From NCBI RefSeq assembly GCF_001976065.1, contig NZ_MNAH01000007.1:274556-338555 (forward strand): a DNA stretch of 64,000 bases, in the 5' to 3' direction. Both the position numbers and the translations under genes were made by a program. This DNA comes from Pseudomonas putida. GTDB lineage: Bacteria; Pseudomonadota; Gammaproteobacteria; Pseudomonadales; Pseudomonadaceae. Below the pieces are notes generated by a model that had not been told where the DNA came from, ran no database searches, and was given only the letters and a program-made list of their open reading frames with translations. Below, in pieces: positions 31,658 to 40,437 of the stretch. Position 1 is the first letter of the stretch, and every line of letters starts with the position of its first letter.

Positions 31658-34015
31658 ATGACTGCCGCCCAAGACCGCATTCTAGAGCTACGCGCCGAGC
31701 TGGATCAGCACAACTATCGCTATCACGTACTGGACGAGCCGAGCATCCCGGACGCCGAGTACGACCGGTTGTTCAACGAGCTCAAGGCCCTCGAAGCGGC
31801 CCATCCCGACCTGGTCACCCGCGACTCGCCCACCCAGCGGGTCGGCAGCGCGGCGCTGTCGGCCTTCACCCAGGTGCGCCACGAAGTGCCGATGCTCAGC
31901 CTGGGCAACGCCTTCGAAGAAACCGACATGCGCGAGTTTGACCGTCGGGTGACCGAAGGCCTGGACCTGCCGGCCGGTGACCTGTTCGGCGCTGGCGCGG
32001 CGGTGGAATACAGCTGCGAACCCAAGCTCGATGGCCTGGCGGTCAGCCTGCTTTACCAGGACGGTATGTTGGTGCGCGGCGCCACCCGCGGCGACGGCAC
32101 CACCGGTGAAGACATCAGCGTCAACGTGCGCACCGTACGCAACATCCCGCTCAAGTTACACGGCAGCGGCTGGCCGACGACCCTGGAAGTGCGCGGCGAG
32201 GTGTTCATGTCCAAGGCCGGTTTCGAGCGGCTCAACGCCACGCAACTGGAAGTCGGCGGCAAGACTTTCGCCAACCCGCGTAACGCCGCGGCCGGCAGCC
32301 TGCGCCAGCTGGATTCGAAGATCACCGCCAACCGTCCGCTGGAGTTCTGCTGCTACGGCATCGGCCAGGTGTCTGCGGACATCGCCGATACCCACATCGG
32401 CAACCTGCAGCAGCTCAAGGCTTGGGGCATGCCCATCAGCCATGAGCTGAAACTGGCGAAGGGCATTGATGAGTGCCTGGATTACTACCGCGACATCGGC
32501 GAACGCCGCAACGCGTTGCCCTATGAAATCGACGGCGTGGTGTTCAAGGTCAACAGCATCGCCTCCCAGCGTGAACTGGGCTTCCGCGCCCGCGAACCGC
32601 GCTGGGCCATCGCCCATAAATTCCCCGCCATGGAAGAACTCACCGAGTTGCTCGACGTCGAGTTCCAGGTCGGTCGCACCGGCGCGGTGACGCCGGTGGC
32701 GCGCCTGCGGCCGGTCAAGGTCGCCGGTGTCACCGTGGCCAATGCAACGCTGCACAACATGGACGAAGTGGCACGCCTGGGCTTGATGATCGGCGACACA
32801 GTGATCATCCGCCGCGCGGGCGATGTGATTCCGCAAGTGGTGCAAGTGGTCAACGAACGTCGTCCGGAAGACGCCCGGCCGGTGCAGATCCCGCAGCAGT
32901 GCCCGGTGTGCGGCTCCCATGTCGAGCGTACCCAGCTGGTCAAACGCAGCAAGGGCCGCGAGACCGTCAGCGAAGGCGCGGTGTATCGCTGCGTCGGGCG
33001 CCTGGCCTGTGGTGCGCAGCTCAAGCAGGCGATCATTCACTTCGTCTCCCGCCGGGCCATGGACATCGAAGGGCTGGGCGACAAGAGCGTCGAACAACTG
33101 GTCGATGAAGGCCTGGTCAGTTCACCGGCCGACCTGTACGCCCTGAAGTTCGAAGACATCGTCGACCTTGAAGGTTTTGCCGAGCTGTCGAGCAACAAGC
33201 TGCTCAGTGCCATCGCCGACAGCAAGAAACCGAGCCTGGCACGCTTCATCTATGCCCTGGGCATTCCCGATGTTGGTGAAGAGACGGCCAAGGTGCTGGC
33301 GCGTTCCCTGGGTTCGCTGGAGCGGGTGCAGCAGGCCTTGCCGCAAGTGCTGACCTACCTGCCGGACGTCGGCTTGGAAGTGGCGCACGAGATTCACAGC
33401 TTCTTCGAAGACGCGCACAACCAGCAGGTGATTGCCGAGCTGCTCAAGCACGGTCTGCAGATTCAGGACCAGGGCGAGCTGGGCGCCGAGTTTGCCGCCA
33501 GCACTACGCTGGGCGGTTTCCTCGACAAGCTGCACATTCCATCCGTGGGGCCGGGCGGGGCGCAGAAACTGGCTGACAAGTTCGGTACGTTGCAAGCGGT
33601 GATCAGCGCCGACTGGCTGGACATGCGCCAGGCCTTGCCCGAGAAGCAGGCCACCTCGGTTCGCGAGTTTTTCGCCGTCGAGGCCAATCGCCAACTGGCC
33701 CAGGACGCCGAGAAGCAACTGGCCGATTTCGGCATGCACTGGCAGAGCGAGAAGAAAGTCGTCGAAGGCCTGCCGCTGGCCGGCCAGTCCTGGGTGCTCA
33801 CCGGTTCGCTGGAACTGATGAGCCGCGATGTGGCCAAGGACAAACTCGAAAGCCTGGGCGCCAAAGTGGCCGGCTCCGTATCGGCCAAGACCCACTGCGT
33901 GGTCGCAGGGCCGGGGGCGGGGTCGAAGTTGACCAAGGCCAATGAGCTCGGGCTAAAAGTGCTGGATGAAGAAGCATTCGTCGAGTTCCTGAGCAAACAA
34001 GGCATAACCGTATAA
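31658..34015 (+). CDS. ligA: NAD-dependent DNA ligase
   Basis: A 785-residue replicative ligase. Domain order: Ia/adenylation (YDRLFNELKALE near the N-terminus; nucleotidylation motif CEPKLDGLAVSLL with the active-site Lys), OB fold, four-cysteine zinc finger (CPVCGSHV and YRCVGRLACGAQ), helix-hairpin-helix repeats (LGIPDVGEETAKVLA) and a C-terminal BRCT domain (GQSWVLTGSLELMSRDVAKDK shortened here to its start). It is longer than the E. coli enzyme (671 aa), as is usual in Pseudomonas. The ATG at 31658 follows GAGAG. Confidence 0.97.
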   Translation: MTAAQDRILELRAELDQHNYRYHVLDEPSIPDAEYDRLFNELKALEAAHPDLVTRDSPTQRVGSAALSAFTQVRHEVPMLSLGNAFEETDMREFDRRVTEGLDLPAGDLFGAGAAVEYSCEPKLDGLAVSLLYQDGMLVRGATRGDGTTGEDISVNVRTVRNIPLKLHGSGWPTTLEVRGEVFMSKAGFERLNATQLEVGGKTFANPRNAAAGSLRQLDSKITANRPLEFCCYGIGQVSADIADTHIGNLQQLKAWGMPISHELKLAKGIDECLDYYRDIGERRNALPYEIDGVVFKVNSIASQRELGFRAREPRWAIAHKFPAMEELTELLDVEFQVGRTGAVTPVARLRPVKVAGVTVANATLHNMDEVARLGLMIGDTVIIRRAGDVIPQVVQVVNERRPEDARPVQIPQQCPVCGSHVERTQLVKRSKGRETVSEGAVYRCVGRLACGAQLKQAIIHFVSRRAMDIEGLGDKSVEQLVDEGLVSSPADLYALKFEDIVDLEGFAELSSNKLLSAIADSKKPSLARFIYALGIPDVGEETAKVLARSLGSLERVQQALPQVLTYLPDVGLEVAHEIHSFFEDAHNQQVIAELLKHGLQIQDQGELGAEFAASTTLGGFLDKLHIPSVGPGGAQKLADKFGTLQAVISADWLDMRQALPEKQATSVREFFAVEANRQLAQDAEKQLADFGMHWQSEKKVVEGLPLAGQSWVLTGSLELMSRDVAKDKLESLGAKVAGSVSAKTHCVVAGPGAGSKLTKANELGLKVLDEEAFVEFLSKQGITV

Positions 34016-34057
34016 CGCCATTTGCCGGCAGCCATCCCCTACAGAACCCCACAACCC

Positions 34058-34226
34058 TGTAGGAGCTGGCTTGCCAGCGAAGACGGCAGCAGCCCCACCA
34101 AAAAGCGCATGATCCACCCCCATCCCCCTGTAGGAGCTGGCTTGCCAGCGAAGACGGCAGCAGCCCCACCAAAAAGCGCATGATCCACCCCCATCCCCCT
34201 GTAGCTGGCTTGCCAGCGAAGGCGAT
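34058..34226. repeat. 71-bp tandem repeat built on REP units
   Basis: Two essentially identical 71-bp units (34058-34128 and 34129-34199) are followed by a truncated third (from 34200). Each starts TGTAGGAGCTGGCTTGCCAG and carries the spacer ACGGCAGCAGCCCCACC. The third has lost three bases within the REP core (TGTAGCTGG). This is a recent tandem duplication of a REP with its flank. Confidence 0.92.
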
Positions 34227-34308
34227 CTCCACCCCACCACAAGAAACCGGGAACGATCACCCCCCAGCCATGATCTAGTCTTGGCAAGCCCCCAGGGAGA
34301 GATCGCTC

Positions 34309-35472
34309 ATGTACCGCTTCTTCGAACAGCTCACTTCGCGCATCGCGGCACCCTTCATGGGCGAAAGCTCGCGCAACAGCAAGATCTGGCCCTGTCGTTG
34401 CGGCCAGTCGCTGTTCTTTCGCAACAGCCAGTGCCTGGCGTGTTCCGCAGCCCTGGGTTATCAACCGGAACAGAGTCGCCTGTCCTCGCTGCAACCGGGC
34501 GTGCAACCCGACACCTGGCTGCTCGATGCCGACCCTGGTGCCGGCGTGTTCCGTCGCTGCGCCAACCTCGATTCCCCAGCCGCCTGCAATTGGCTGCTAG
34601 CGGCAAACCACCACGATGCCCTGTGCATCGCCTGCAGCCTGAACCGTACCATCCCCGATTTATCCATCGCCGAGAACCACGAGCGCTGGCGCAAGGTGGA
34701 AACCGCCAAGCGTCGCCTGATCGCGCAGCTGCTCAGCCTTGGATTGCAAGTCATCCCGAAAACCCAGGACGAAGAAACCGGCCTGGCCTTTGACGTCATC
34801 GGCGTCGACCTCGAAGGCAAGGCACCCACCACCGGCCACGCCAACGGCCTGATCACCCTCGACATCAAGGAAGCCGACGACGCCCACCGCGAACAGGTGC
34901 GAGTGCAGATGCACGAACCCTATCGCACCTTGCTCGGGCATTTCCGTCACGAAGTCGGGCATTATTATTGGGACCGCTTGATTGCCAACAGCGATTGGCT
35001 GCAACCCTTTCGCGACCTGTTCGGCGATGAACGCGCCAGCTACGCCGACGCCCTGGAACGGCATTACCAGCAAGGCGCGCCGCTCGACTGGCAGCAGCAG
35101 TACGTCAGCGCCTACGCCACCATGCACCCTTGGGAAGACTGGGCGGAAACCTGGGCTCACTACCTGCACATGATGGACGCCGTCGACACCGCGCTCGGCT
35201 TTGGCATGAGCGCGCGGGAAATGGACTTCGACTACCAGCCGTTTCCCTCCAGCACCCTTTACGATCCGCAGCACCCCGGCGGCGCTGCCTTCCTGTCATT
35301 CGTCAATGCCTGGATCGAACTGGCCGGCATGCTCAATGAGCTGTCGCGCAGCATGGGCCAGCCGGATTTCTACCCCTTCGTGCTACCACCCGCGGTGATC
35401 GCCAAGCTGCACTTCATCCACCTGGTGATCCAGCGCGAGGGCGGCCGGGCGGATGAAGTACTGGCACAATAG
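34309..35472 (+). CDS. Putative zinc-ribbon metallopeptidase (Peptidase_Mx family)
   Basis: A 387-residue cytoplasmic protein. The N-terminus has a four-cysteine zinc ribbon (CRCGQSLFFRNSQCLACSA, residues about 25-43) and a second Cys pair later (ALCIACSLNR). The catalytic motif HEVGHYYWD (about residue 220) is a gluzincin-type HExxH, with a candidate distal Glu in HPWEDWAETWAHYLH. No signal peptide is present. The match to the zinc-ribbon plus Peptidase_Mx family is from memory of its motifs. The substrate is unknown. Confidence 0.85.
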   Translation: MYRFFEQLTSRIAAPFMGESSRNSKIWPCRCGQSLFFRNSQCLACSAALGYQPEQSRLSSLQPGVQPDTWLLDADPGAGVFRRCANLDSPAACNWLLAANHHDALCIACSLNRTIPDLSIAENHERWRKVETAKRRLIAQLLSLGLQVIPKTQDEETGLAFDVIGVDLEGKAPTTGHANGLITLDIKEADDAHREQVRVQMHEPYRTLLGHFRHEVGHYYWDRLIANSDWLQPFRDLFGDERASYADALERHYQQGAPLDWQQQYVSAYATMHPWEDWAETWAHYLHMMDAVDTALGFGMSAREMDFDYQPFPSSTLYDPQHPGGAAFLSFVNAWIELAGMLNELSRSMGQPDFYPFVLPPAVIAKLHFIHLVIQREGGRADEVLAQ

Positions 35473-35488
35473 TTGTGCATGATGGCAA

Positions 35489-35504
35489 TTCAGTTTCAAT
35501 TAAG
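35489..35504. promoter_or_regulatory. Candidate BqsR-type box TTCAG-N6-TTAAG
   Basis: TTCAG TTTCAA TTAAG has the 11-bp period of OmpR-family sites and matches the reported BqsR box TTAAG-N6-TTAAG with one mismatch. It lies 56 bp before the first PepSY gene, so it suggests autoregulation of the operon. Confidence 0.5.
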
Positions 35505-35559
35505 TTCGTTTCGCTAAGGTGACCTCCGTAAGCAACACATAAAAAATACGGAGACACCC

Positions 35560-35868
35560 ATGAGATCCTTTACTGCCCTGTTCCTCGCATCGCTCATCGG
35601 CCTGACCGCCAACCTCGCCCAGGCGCGCGACCTGGGGCCCGACGAAGCCCTGAGGCTGCGCGACGCTGGTACCATTGTGTCTTTCGAGAAGCTCAATGCC
35701 ACTGCGCTGGCCAAGCACCCAGGCTCCACCGTCACCGAAACCGAACTGGAAGAAGAGTACGGCAAGTACATCTACCAGATTGAACTGCGCGACCCGCAGG
35801 GCATCGAGTGGGACCTGGAGCTGGACGCGGTCAGCGGGCAGATTCTCAAGGATCATCAGGACAGGTAA
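35560..35868 (+). CDS. PepSY-domain periplasmic protein (first of pair)
   Basis: A 102-residue protein with a signal peptide (MRSFTALFLASLIGLTANLAQA) and one PepSY domain (LEEEYGKYIYQIELRDPQGI, ELDAVSGQILKD). Such small periplasmic PepSY proteins often accompany metal- or cation-sensing two-component systems and may modulate the sensor. Its stop codon overlaps the start of the next gene (TAATG), so the two are translationally coupled. Order and content match bqsP-bqsQ-bqsR-bqsS of P. aeruginosa as I know it. Confidence 0.9.
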   Translation: MRSFTALFLASLIGLTANLAQARDLGPDEALRLRDAGTIVSFEKLNATALAKHPGSTVTETELEEEYGKYIYQIELRDPQGIEWDLELDAVSGQILKDHQDR

Positions 35869-36191
35869 TGACGCTGCAATCCTTTTCCCATCGACGCGCC
35901 AGCGGCCGCCTGGCCCTGGCGCTGCTGGTTTTCTGCTCGGTGGCCATGGCTCGCGACCTCGACCAGGACGAGGCCCTGCGCCTGCGCCAACAGGGCGTGA
36001 TCCTGCCGCTCGAGCAGCTTCTGCAACAAGCGCTGGATCGTTATCCGGGGGCCAAGCTGCTGGAAGCCGAGCTCGAAGAAAAACACGACGTCTACATTTA
36101 TGAAGTCGAATTGCTGACCAGCGAAGGGGTGGTCCGCGAGCTGGACATCGACGCCACCACCGGCCGTTTACTCAAAGACAAGGAAGATTGA
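35868..36191 (+). CDS. PepSY-domain periplasmic protein (second of pair)
   Basis: A 107-residue paralogue of the preceding protein, with signal peptide (RLALALLVFCSVAMA) and PepSY domain (LEEKHDVYIYEVELLTSEGV, DIDATTGRLLKDKED). The mature N-termini of both begin RDLxxDEALRLR, so they arose by tandem duplication. The ATG at 35868 is chosen because it overlaps the preceding stop; the frame upstream has no signal peptide. It ends 3 bp before the response-regulator gene. Confidence 0.88.
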   Translation: MTLQSFSHRRASGRLALALLVFCSVAMARDLDQDEALRLRQQGVILPLEQLLQQALDRYPGAKLLEAELEEKHDVYIYEVELLTSEGVVRELDIDATTGRLLKDKED

Positions 36192-36194
36192 CCC

Positions 36195-36863
36195 ATGCGT
36201 TTGCTCCTGGTGGAAGACCACGTGCCGTTGGCCGACGAACTGCTGGCCGGCCTCAATCGCCAAGGCTACGCCGTGGACTGGCTGGCTGACGGCCGCGATG
36301 CAGTGCACCAGGGCAGCACCGAACCCTACGACCTGATCATCCTCGACCTCGGCCTGCCGGGGCTGCCCGGGCTAGACGTGTTGGCGCAGTGGCGCGCCGC
36401 TGGCCTGGCGACACCTGTGCTGATCCTCACCGCCCGTGGTTCCTGGGCCGAACGCATCGAAGGCCTCAAGGCCGGCGCCGACGACTACCTGACCAAGCCT
36501 TTCCATCCCGAAGAACTGCAACTGCGCATCCAGGCCCTGTTGCGCCGCTCCCACGGCCAGGTCAATCAACCGACCCTGAAAGCCGCCGGCCTGCAATTGG
36601 ATGAGGGGCGCCAGTGCGTGACCCGCGACGGCGCCGACATCCAGCTCACGGCCGCCGAGTTTCGCCTGTTGCGTTACTTCATGCTGCACCCGGAACAGAT
36701 CCTCTCCAAAAGCCACCTGGCCGAACACCTCTACGACGGTGAAACCGAGCGCGATTCCAATGTGTTGGAAGTCCACGTCAATCACCTGCGGCGCAAACTC
36801 GGGCGCGACGTGATCGAAACCCGTCGCGGTCAGGGTTACCTGCTGGGTGGGCAAGCCCGGTGA
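36195..36863 (+). CDS. OmpR-family response regulator, BqsR/CarR-like
   Basis: A 222-residue regulator. The receiver domain has the acidic pair VEDH, phospho-acceptor Asp in DLIILDLGLPG and switch Lys in YLTKPFHPEEL. The C-terminal winged helix has TAAEFRLLRYFMLHPEQILS and VNHLRRKLGRDVIETRRGQGY. It overlaps the kinase gene by 4 bp. The PepSY-PepSY-regulator-kinase order and the upstream TTAAG-type box support an assignment to the BqsR/CarR group (Fe(II) or calcium response in P. aeruginosa). Confidence 0.88.
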   Translation: MRLLLVEDHVPLADELLAGLNRQGYAVDWLADGRDAVHQGSTEPYDLIILDLGLPGLPGLDVLAQWRAAGLATPVLILTARGSWAERIEGLKAGADDYLTKPFHPEELQLRIQALLRRSHGQVNQPTLKAAGLQLDEGRQCVTRDGADIQLTAAEFRLLRYFMLHPEQILSKSHLAEHLYDGETERDSNVLEVHVNHLRRKLGRDVIETRRGQGYLLGGQAR

Positions 36864-38173
36864 GGTCGATCCAGCGCCGGTTGAGCCTGGGCCTGATCAG
36901 CGTGATGGTGATCGTCGGCCTGGTGTTGGCGCAAACCAGCCTGTGGCTGTTCGAAGTGGGATTGCAGCGCTACCTCGAAGCCGGCTTGCGCAACGACAGC
37001 GAAAACCTGCTGGTGGCGCTGGTGCGCGGCCCCCAGGGTTTGCAACTGGATGAGCGGCTGCTGTCGCCGGCGTATCAGCGACCGTTTTCCGGCCACTATT
37101 TTCGCATCGACTTTGCCGACAGCCATTGGCGTTCCCGTTCACTCTGGGACCAGGAACTGCCACGCCTCGAACGCCCGGGCCTGGAGAGCAACCTGCAACT
37201 GGGCCCGGAAGGCCAGCAGCTGCTGGTGCTGCGTTCGGACTATCGACGCCTGGGGCAGTCGATCTCCATCAGCGTGGCCCAGGACTACACACCGGTGCGC
37301 GAGAGCTTCCAGCGCATGCAGCAAATCGGCCTCGGCCTGGGACTGGCGGGCCTGCTGCTGATCCTGCTGCTGCAACGTCTCACCGTGCGCCGCGCCCTGC
37401 GCCCGCTGGAAAAGGCCCGGGAACAGATCGCCCAACTGCAACAGGGCCAGCGCTCGCAACTCGACGACCAGGTGCCGATCGAGCTGGAACCGCTGGTGAC
37501 CCAGATCAACCATTTGCTGGCCCACACCGAAGACAGCCTCAAGCGCTCGCGCAATGCCCTGGGCAACCTCGGCCACGCCCTGAAAACCCCATTGGCGGTG
37601 TTGTTGAGCCTGGCCTCCAGCGAGCAACTCGACGCCCACCCGCAACTGCGCCAGGTGCTCAAGGATCAACTGGAACAGGTCCGCCTGCGACTCAACCGCG
37701 AACTCAACCGCGCCCGCCTGGCCGGCGACGCATTGCCCGGGGCCTTGTTCGATTGCGATGCCGAACTGCCGGGATTGCTCGCCACCCTGAACATGATTCA
37801 CGGCGACCACCTGCACCTCAGCTACATCGCGCCCACCGGCCTGCAATTGCCCTGGGACCGCGAGGACCTGCTGGAACTGCTCGGCAACCTGCTGGACAAC
37901 GCCTGCAAATGGGCGGACGCCGAAGTTCGCCTGAGCGTGGTCGAAACCGCACAAGCCTTTGAGCTAAGCGTGGAAGACGACGGTCCGGGCATTCCCCAGG
38001 ACCAGCGCGATCAGGTGTTCAGCCGCGGCACCCGCCTGGATGAACAGACCGACGGCCACGGCCTGGGCCTGGGCATCGTGCGCGACATCGTCGACAGCTG
38101 GGGCGGGCAGCTACTGCTGCAGGAAAGCGAGTGGGGCGGCTTGAAAGTGACCATCGATTTGCCCAAACGCTGA
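36860..38173 (+). CDS. Sensor histidine kinase, BqsS/CarS-like
   Basis: A 437-residue membrane kinase with GTG start. TM1 is at about residues 12-31, a periplasmic sensor of about 120 residues follows, then TM2 (GLGLGLAGLLLILLLQ), HAMP, an H-box with phospho-His in GNLGHALKTPLAVLL, N-box LGNLLDNACKWAD and G-boxes DDGPGIP and GHGLGLGIVRDIV. The periplasmic domain has RNDSE at residues 44-48, near where BqsS has its RExxE iron motif. The second residue is Asn rather than Glu, so Fe(II) sensing is doubtful. Confidence 0.85.
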   Translation: MRSIQRRLSLGLISVMVIVGLVLAQTSLWLFEVGLQRYLEAGLRNDSENLLVALVRGPQGLQLDERLLSPAYQRPFSGHYFRIDFADSHWRSRSLWDQELPRLERPGLESNLQLGPEGQQLLVLRSDYRRLGQSISISVAQDYTPVRESFQRMQQIGLGLGLAGLLLILLLQRLTVRRALRPLEKAREQIAQLQQGQRSQLDDQVPIELEPLVTQINHLLAHTEDSLKRSRNALGNLGHALKTPLAVLLSLASSEQLDAHPQLRQVLKDQLEQVRLRLNRELNRARLAGDALPGALFDCDAELPGLLATLNMIHGDHLHLSYIAPTGLQLPWDREDLLELLGNLLDNACKWADAEVRLSVVETAQAFELSVEDDGPGIPQDQRDQVFSRGTRLDEQTDGHGLGLGIVRDIVDSWGGQLLLQESEWGGLKVTIDLPKR

Positions 38174-38186
38174 GACAACGGGGCGG

Positions 38187-39182
38187 TCAACGCCCCTCGA
38201 GCAAGCCGGCCGCCTGATCCAGCAATGCCAGCGGATCCTTCGCCTTGTGGATATCCACCGACAGCAACTGGCGAAACTTGCGCGCCCCCGGAAACCCGGT
38301 GCCCAGCCCCAGCACATGACGGGTGATATGGTGCATGGCGCCACCAGCGTCCAGGTGCGCGGCGATATAAGGCCGCAACTGCGCCAACGCCTCGGCGCGC
38401 GTGATCACCGGCGCGGTGCTGCCAAACAACTGCTGATCCACCTCGGCCATCACATAAGGGTTGTGATAAGCCTCACGCCCGAGCATCACCCCGTCGAACG
38501 TCTGCAAATGCTCGTGACAGGCTTCCAGAGTCTTGATCCCGCCGTTGAGAATAATCTCCAGCTCAGGGAAATCCGCCTTCAACCGCGCGGCCACGTCATA
38601 ACGCAGCGGCGGAATATCGCGATTCTCCTTCGGCGACAACCCCTCCAGAATCGCAATCCGCGCATGCACGGTAAAACTGGTACAACCGGCATCACGCACC
38701 GTGCCAACGAAATCGCACAACTCTTCATAGCTGTCACGCCCATTGATCCCGATCCGATGCTTCACCGTCACCGGAATCGACACCGCATCGCGCATCGCCT
38801 TCACACAATCGGCCACCAATTGCGGATGCCCCATCAGGCACGCGCCGATCATATTGTTCTGCACCCTGTCACTGGGGCAGCCCACATTCAAATTCACCTC
38901 ATCGTACCCATGCTCCTGCGCCATCCGCGCACACGCCGCCAAGTCCAGCGGCACACTGCCACCCAACTGCAACGCCAACGGATGCTCGGCCTCGTTGTGC
39001 CGCAGAAACCGCTCGTGATCGCCGTTGAGCAAGGCACCGGTGGTGACCATTTCGGTGTAGAGCAGCGCGTGCTTGGAGAGCAGGCGCAGGAAGAAACGGC
39101 AGTGACGGTCGGTCCAGTCCATCATCGGGGCGACGGAGAAACGGCGGGAGAGCGGGGCGGGTGTGGCGTTGGATACGGACAT
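38187..39182 (-). CDS. dusA: tRNA-dihydrouridine(20/20a) synthase
   Basis: A 331-residue FMN enzyme reducing uridine at tRNA positions 20/20a. The N-terminal VAPMMDWTDRHCRFFLR is characteristic of DusA. The catalytic Cys is in NLNVGCPSDRVQNNMIGACL, and FMN-binding parts are KHRIGINGRDSYEE, VHARIAILEGLSPKENR and ILNGGIKTLEA, then VMLGREAYHNPYV. It is convergent with the kinase gene, 13 bp apart. No terminator is visible between them. Confidence 0.96.
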   Translation of the reverse strand: MSVSNATPAPLSRRFSVAPMMDWTDRHCRFFLRLLSKHALLYTEMVTTGALLNGDHERFLRHNEAEHPLALQLGGSVPLDLAACARMAQEHGYDEVNLNVGCPSDRVQNNMIGACLMGHPQLVADCVKAMRDAVSIPVTVKHRIGINGRDSYEELCDFVGTVRDAGCTSFTVHARIAILEGLSPKENRDIPPLRYDVAARLKADFPELEIILNGGIKTLEACHEHLQTFDGVMLGREAYHNPYVMAEVDQQLFGSTAPVITRAEALAQLRPYIAAHLDAGGAMHHITRHVLGLGTGFPGARKFRQLLSVDIHKAKDPLALLDQAAGLLEGR

Positions 39183-39390
39183 TGGGGATCTGGAATCGGT
39201 GAGGCTGGGAGGTGGGGGAGTTTATCAGGATTGGGGGTTTGGTGAGTCTTGCGCTTTCTGACAACCATCGGAAACGCCGTAATCAATTACGTTTTCAACG
39301 GCAGTTGAGCGCGTGTTTAAAAACACTCAGTGATACTTCACGCTGACTACGGATGAACAGGAGGTGTTGGGAAGACGAAGTCCTCTACCT

Positions 39391-39675
39391 TCACCACTTG
39401 GTGCGGGGGCGTTGTCGAGTGTGAAAGACACCGAGGATTTGAAGGCGATCGCCGCGCACGCGATAAGGAATTAGATAGGACCAGTTTGGTACTGCCCATT
39501 CGCGCGTCTGTTTGACTCGCCCTTCACGGCCCATGGCCGGAAACTGAGCCAATTTATCTACACTGGCGAAAATTGCATCGGAAAAGTCGTCAGCGGCCTT
39601 GGGATTTTCAAGAGCAATATAGTTGGCTTCGTCTTCCAGGTTTTTGAGTGCTTTTTCCAGCCACTCAACCCGCAT
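39391..39675 (-). CDS. RelE/ParE-family toxin
   Basis: A 94-residue protein with the ParE pattern: N-terminal VEWLEKALKNLEDEANYIAL, conserved FPAMGREGRV, then the C-terminal YLIPYRVRGDRLQILGVFHTRQRP. ParE toxins target gyrase, and RelE relatives cleave mRNA at the ribosome; this one looks ParE-like by motif. Its start overlaps the end of the antitoxin gene by 11 bp, the usual two-gene toxin-antitoxin arrangement. Confidence 0.9.
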   Translation of the reverse strand: MRVEWLEKALKNLEDEANYIALENPKAADDFSDAIFASVDKLAQFPAMGREGRVKQTREWAVPNWSYLIPYRVRGDRLQILGVFHTRQRPRTKW

Positions 39676-39907
39676 TCCGACTCCAGCGCCGAGCGCGCAT
39701 CGCCGCCACTTGGTCTTCGCTGGCGAAATTGCCTTCGTCAGCTTCCTTTACCGCCAATTCGATCTGTGCGGTCAAGGTCCTTTCGTGCTCGATATAGTCG
39801 CGCAGAACATCCATCGCCAGGTAGCTTGCAGTTTGGCCGTTTGTCTTGGCCAGTTCGACGAGAGAATTCGACAGGTCTTCCGGCAGGTCCAGGGATATCC
39901 CAGTCAT
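39665..39907 (-). CDS. Ribbon-helix-helix antitoxin of the ParE-type pair
   Basis: An 80-residue protein beginning MTGISLDLPEDLSNSLVELA, a ribbon-helix-helix DNA-binding N-terminus, followed by an acidic C-terminal tail (QIELAVKEADEGNFASEDQ) that would wrap the toxin. It is upstream of and overlaps the toxin gene. The family normally represses its own promoter, which must lie in 39908-39990. Confidence 0.9.
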   Translation of the reverse strand: MTGISLDLPEDLSNSLVELAKTNGQTASYLAMDVLRDYIEHERTLTAQIELAVKEADEGNFASEDQVAAMRARRWSRNAG

Positions 39908-40065
39908 GGCAGCCTCGATGTTGGACGTTTGTCGGGCATCTTACACCGTCAGGTGCCCGCTTGAATCAACAGGCTGTCGCGAGGTGTGTCTCGACATAAA
40001 TCATTGTCTTTTCTGCACAGATTTGGCCGGTTGCTGGAGATGATAGAGGCTCAAAGGAGCGCTGG

Positions 40066-40173
40066 CTAAACAAGGTCATCTTCATCGTCTCGCAGGTGGC
40101 GATACCAACCATACAACGCCAACGCAAGGGTGGCGAAGATGATGACTATGAGGAGGATGACTATGTAACGCAT
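40066..40173 (-). CDS. Possible 35-residue single-span membrane protein
   Basis: A small frame that would encode MRYIVILLIVIIFATLALAL plus YGWYRHLRDDEDDLV: one strongly hydrophobic helix and an acidic tail. The frame runs further upstream to 40347, but that part has no family character, and the ATG at 40173 directly precedes the helix. Only a weak ribosome-binding site is visible. I do not recognise it. The composition argues for a real micro-protein but does not prove it. Confidence 0.4.
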   Translation of the reverse strand: MRYIVILLIVIIFATLALALYGWYRHLRDDEDDLV

Positions 40174-40437
40174 TTTACTCAGTGCCTTCGGCGTGAGTGT
40201 CTGGTTGAAATGCGTCCTTGCCGGTGAGCGAATGTAAGCTCCCGGAAAACAGCTGTCTTTAATACATAAGTCTGGGAGAGGGGGCAGGTTTGACGGACGT
40301 CGGGAGAGTTGTGCGCAAAACCACCGGTCCTGAACGAACCCTGTCACTCATTCAGGTTTCATTATAGGCGATGGGTCAGCGGCCTAGGATGGAGGCGTCA
40401 GCTCAAACCGTCATGCCTCCCCACAGGAATCTGAAAA
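40174..40437. other. Intergenic region with no recognised gene
   Basis: These 264 bp lie between the putative micro-protein and the small lipoprotein gene. I see no RNA gene, REP unit or strong terminator. A longer reading of the micro-protein frame crosses part of it but is not convincing. Confidence 0.4.

Noticed and set aside
40174..40347. Upstream extension of the micro-protein frame to a 93-residue protein
   Set aside because: The extra N-terminal part has no signal, domain or ribosome-binding site. The hydrophobic helix begins exactly at the internal ATG at 40173.
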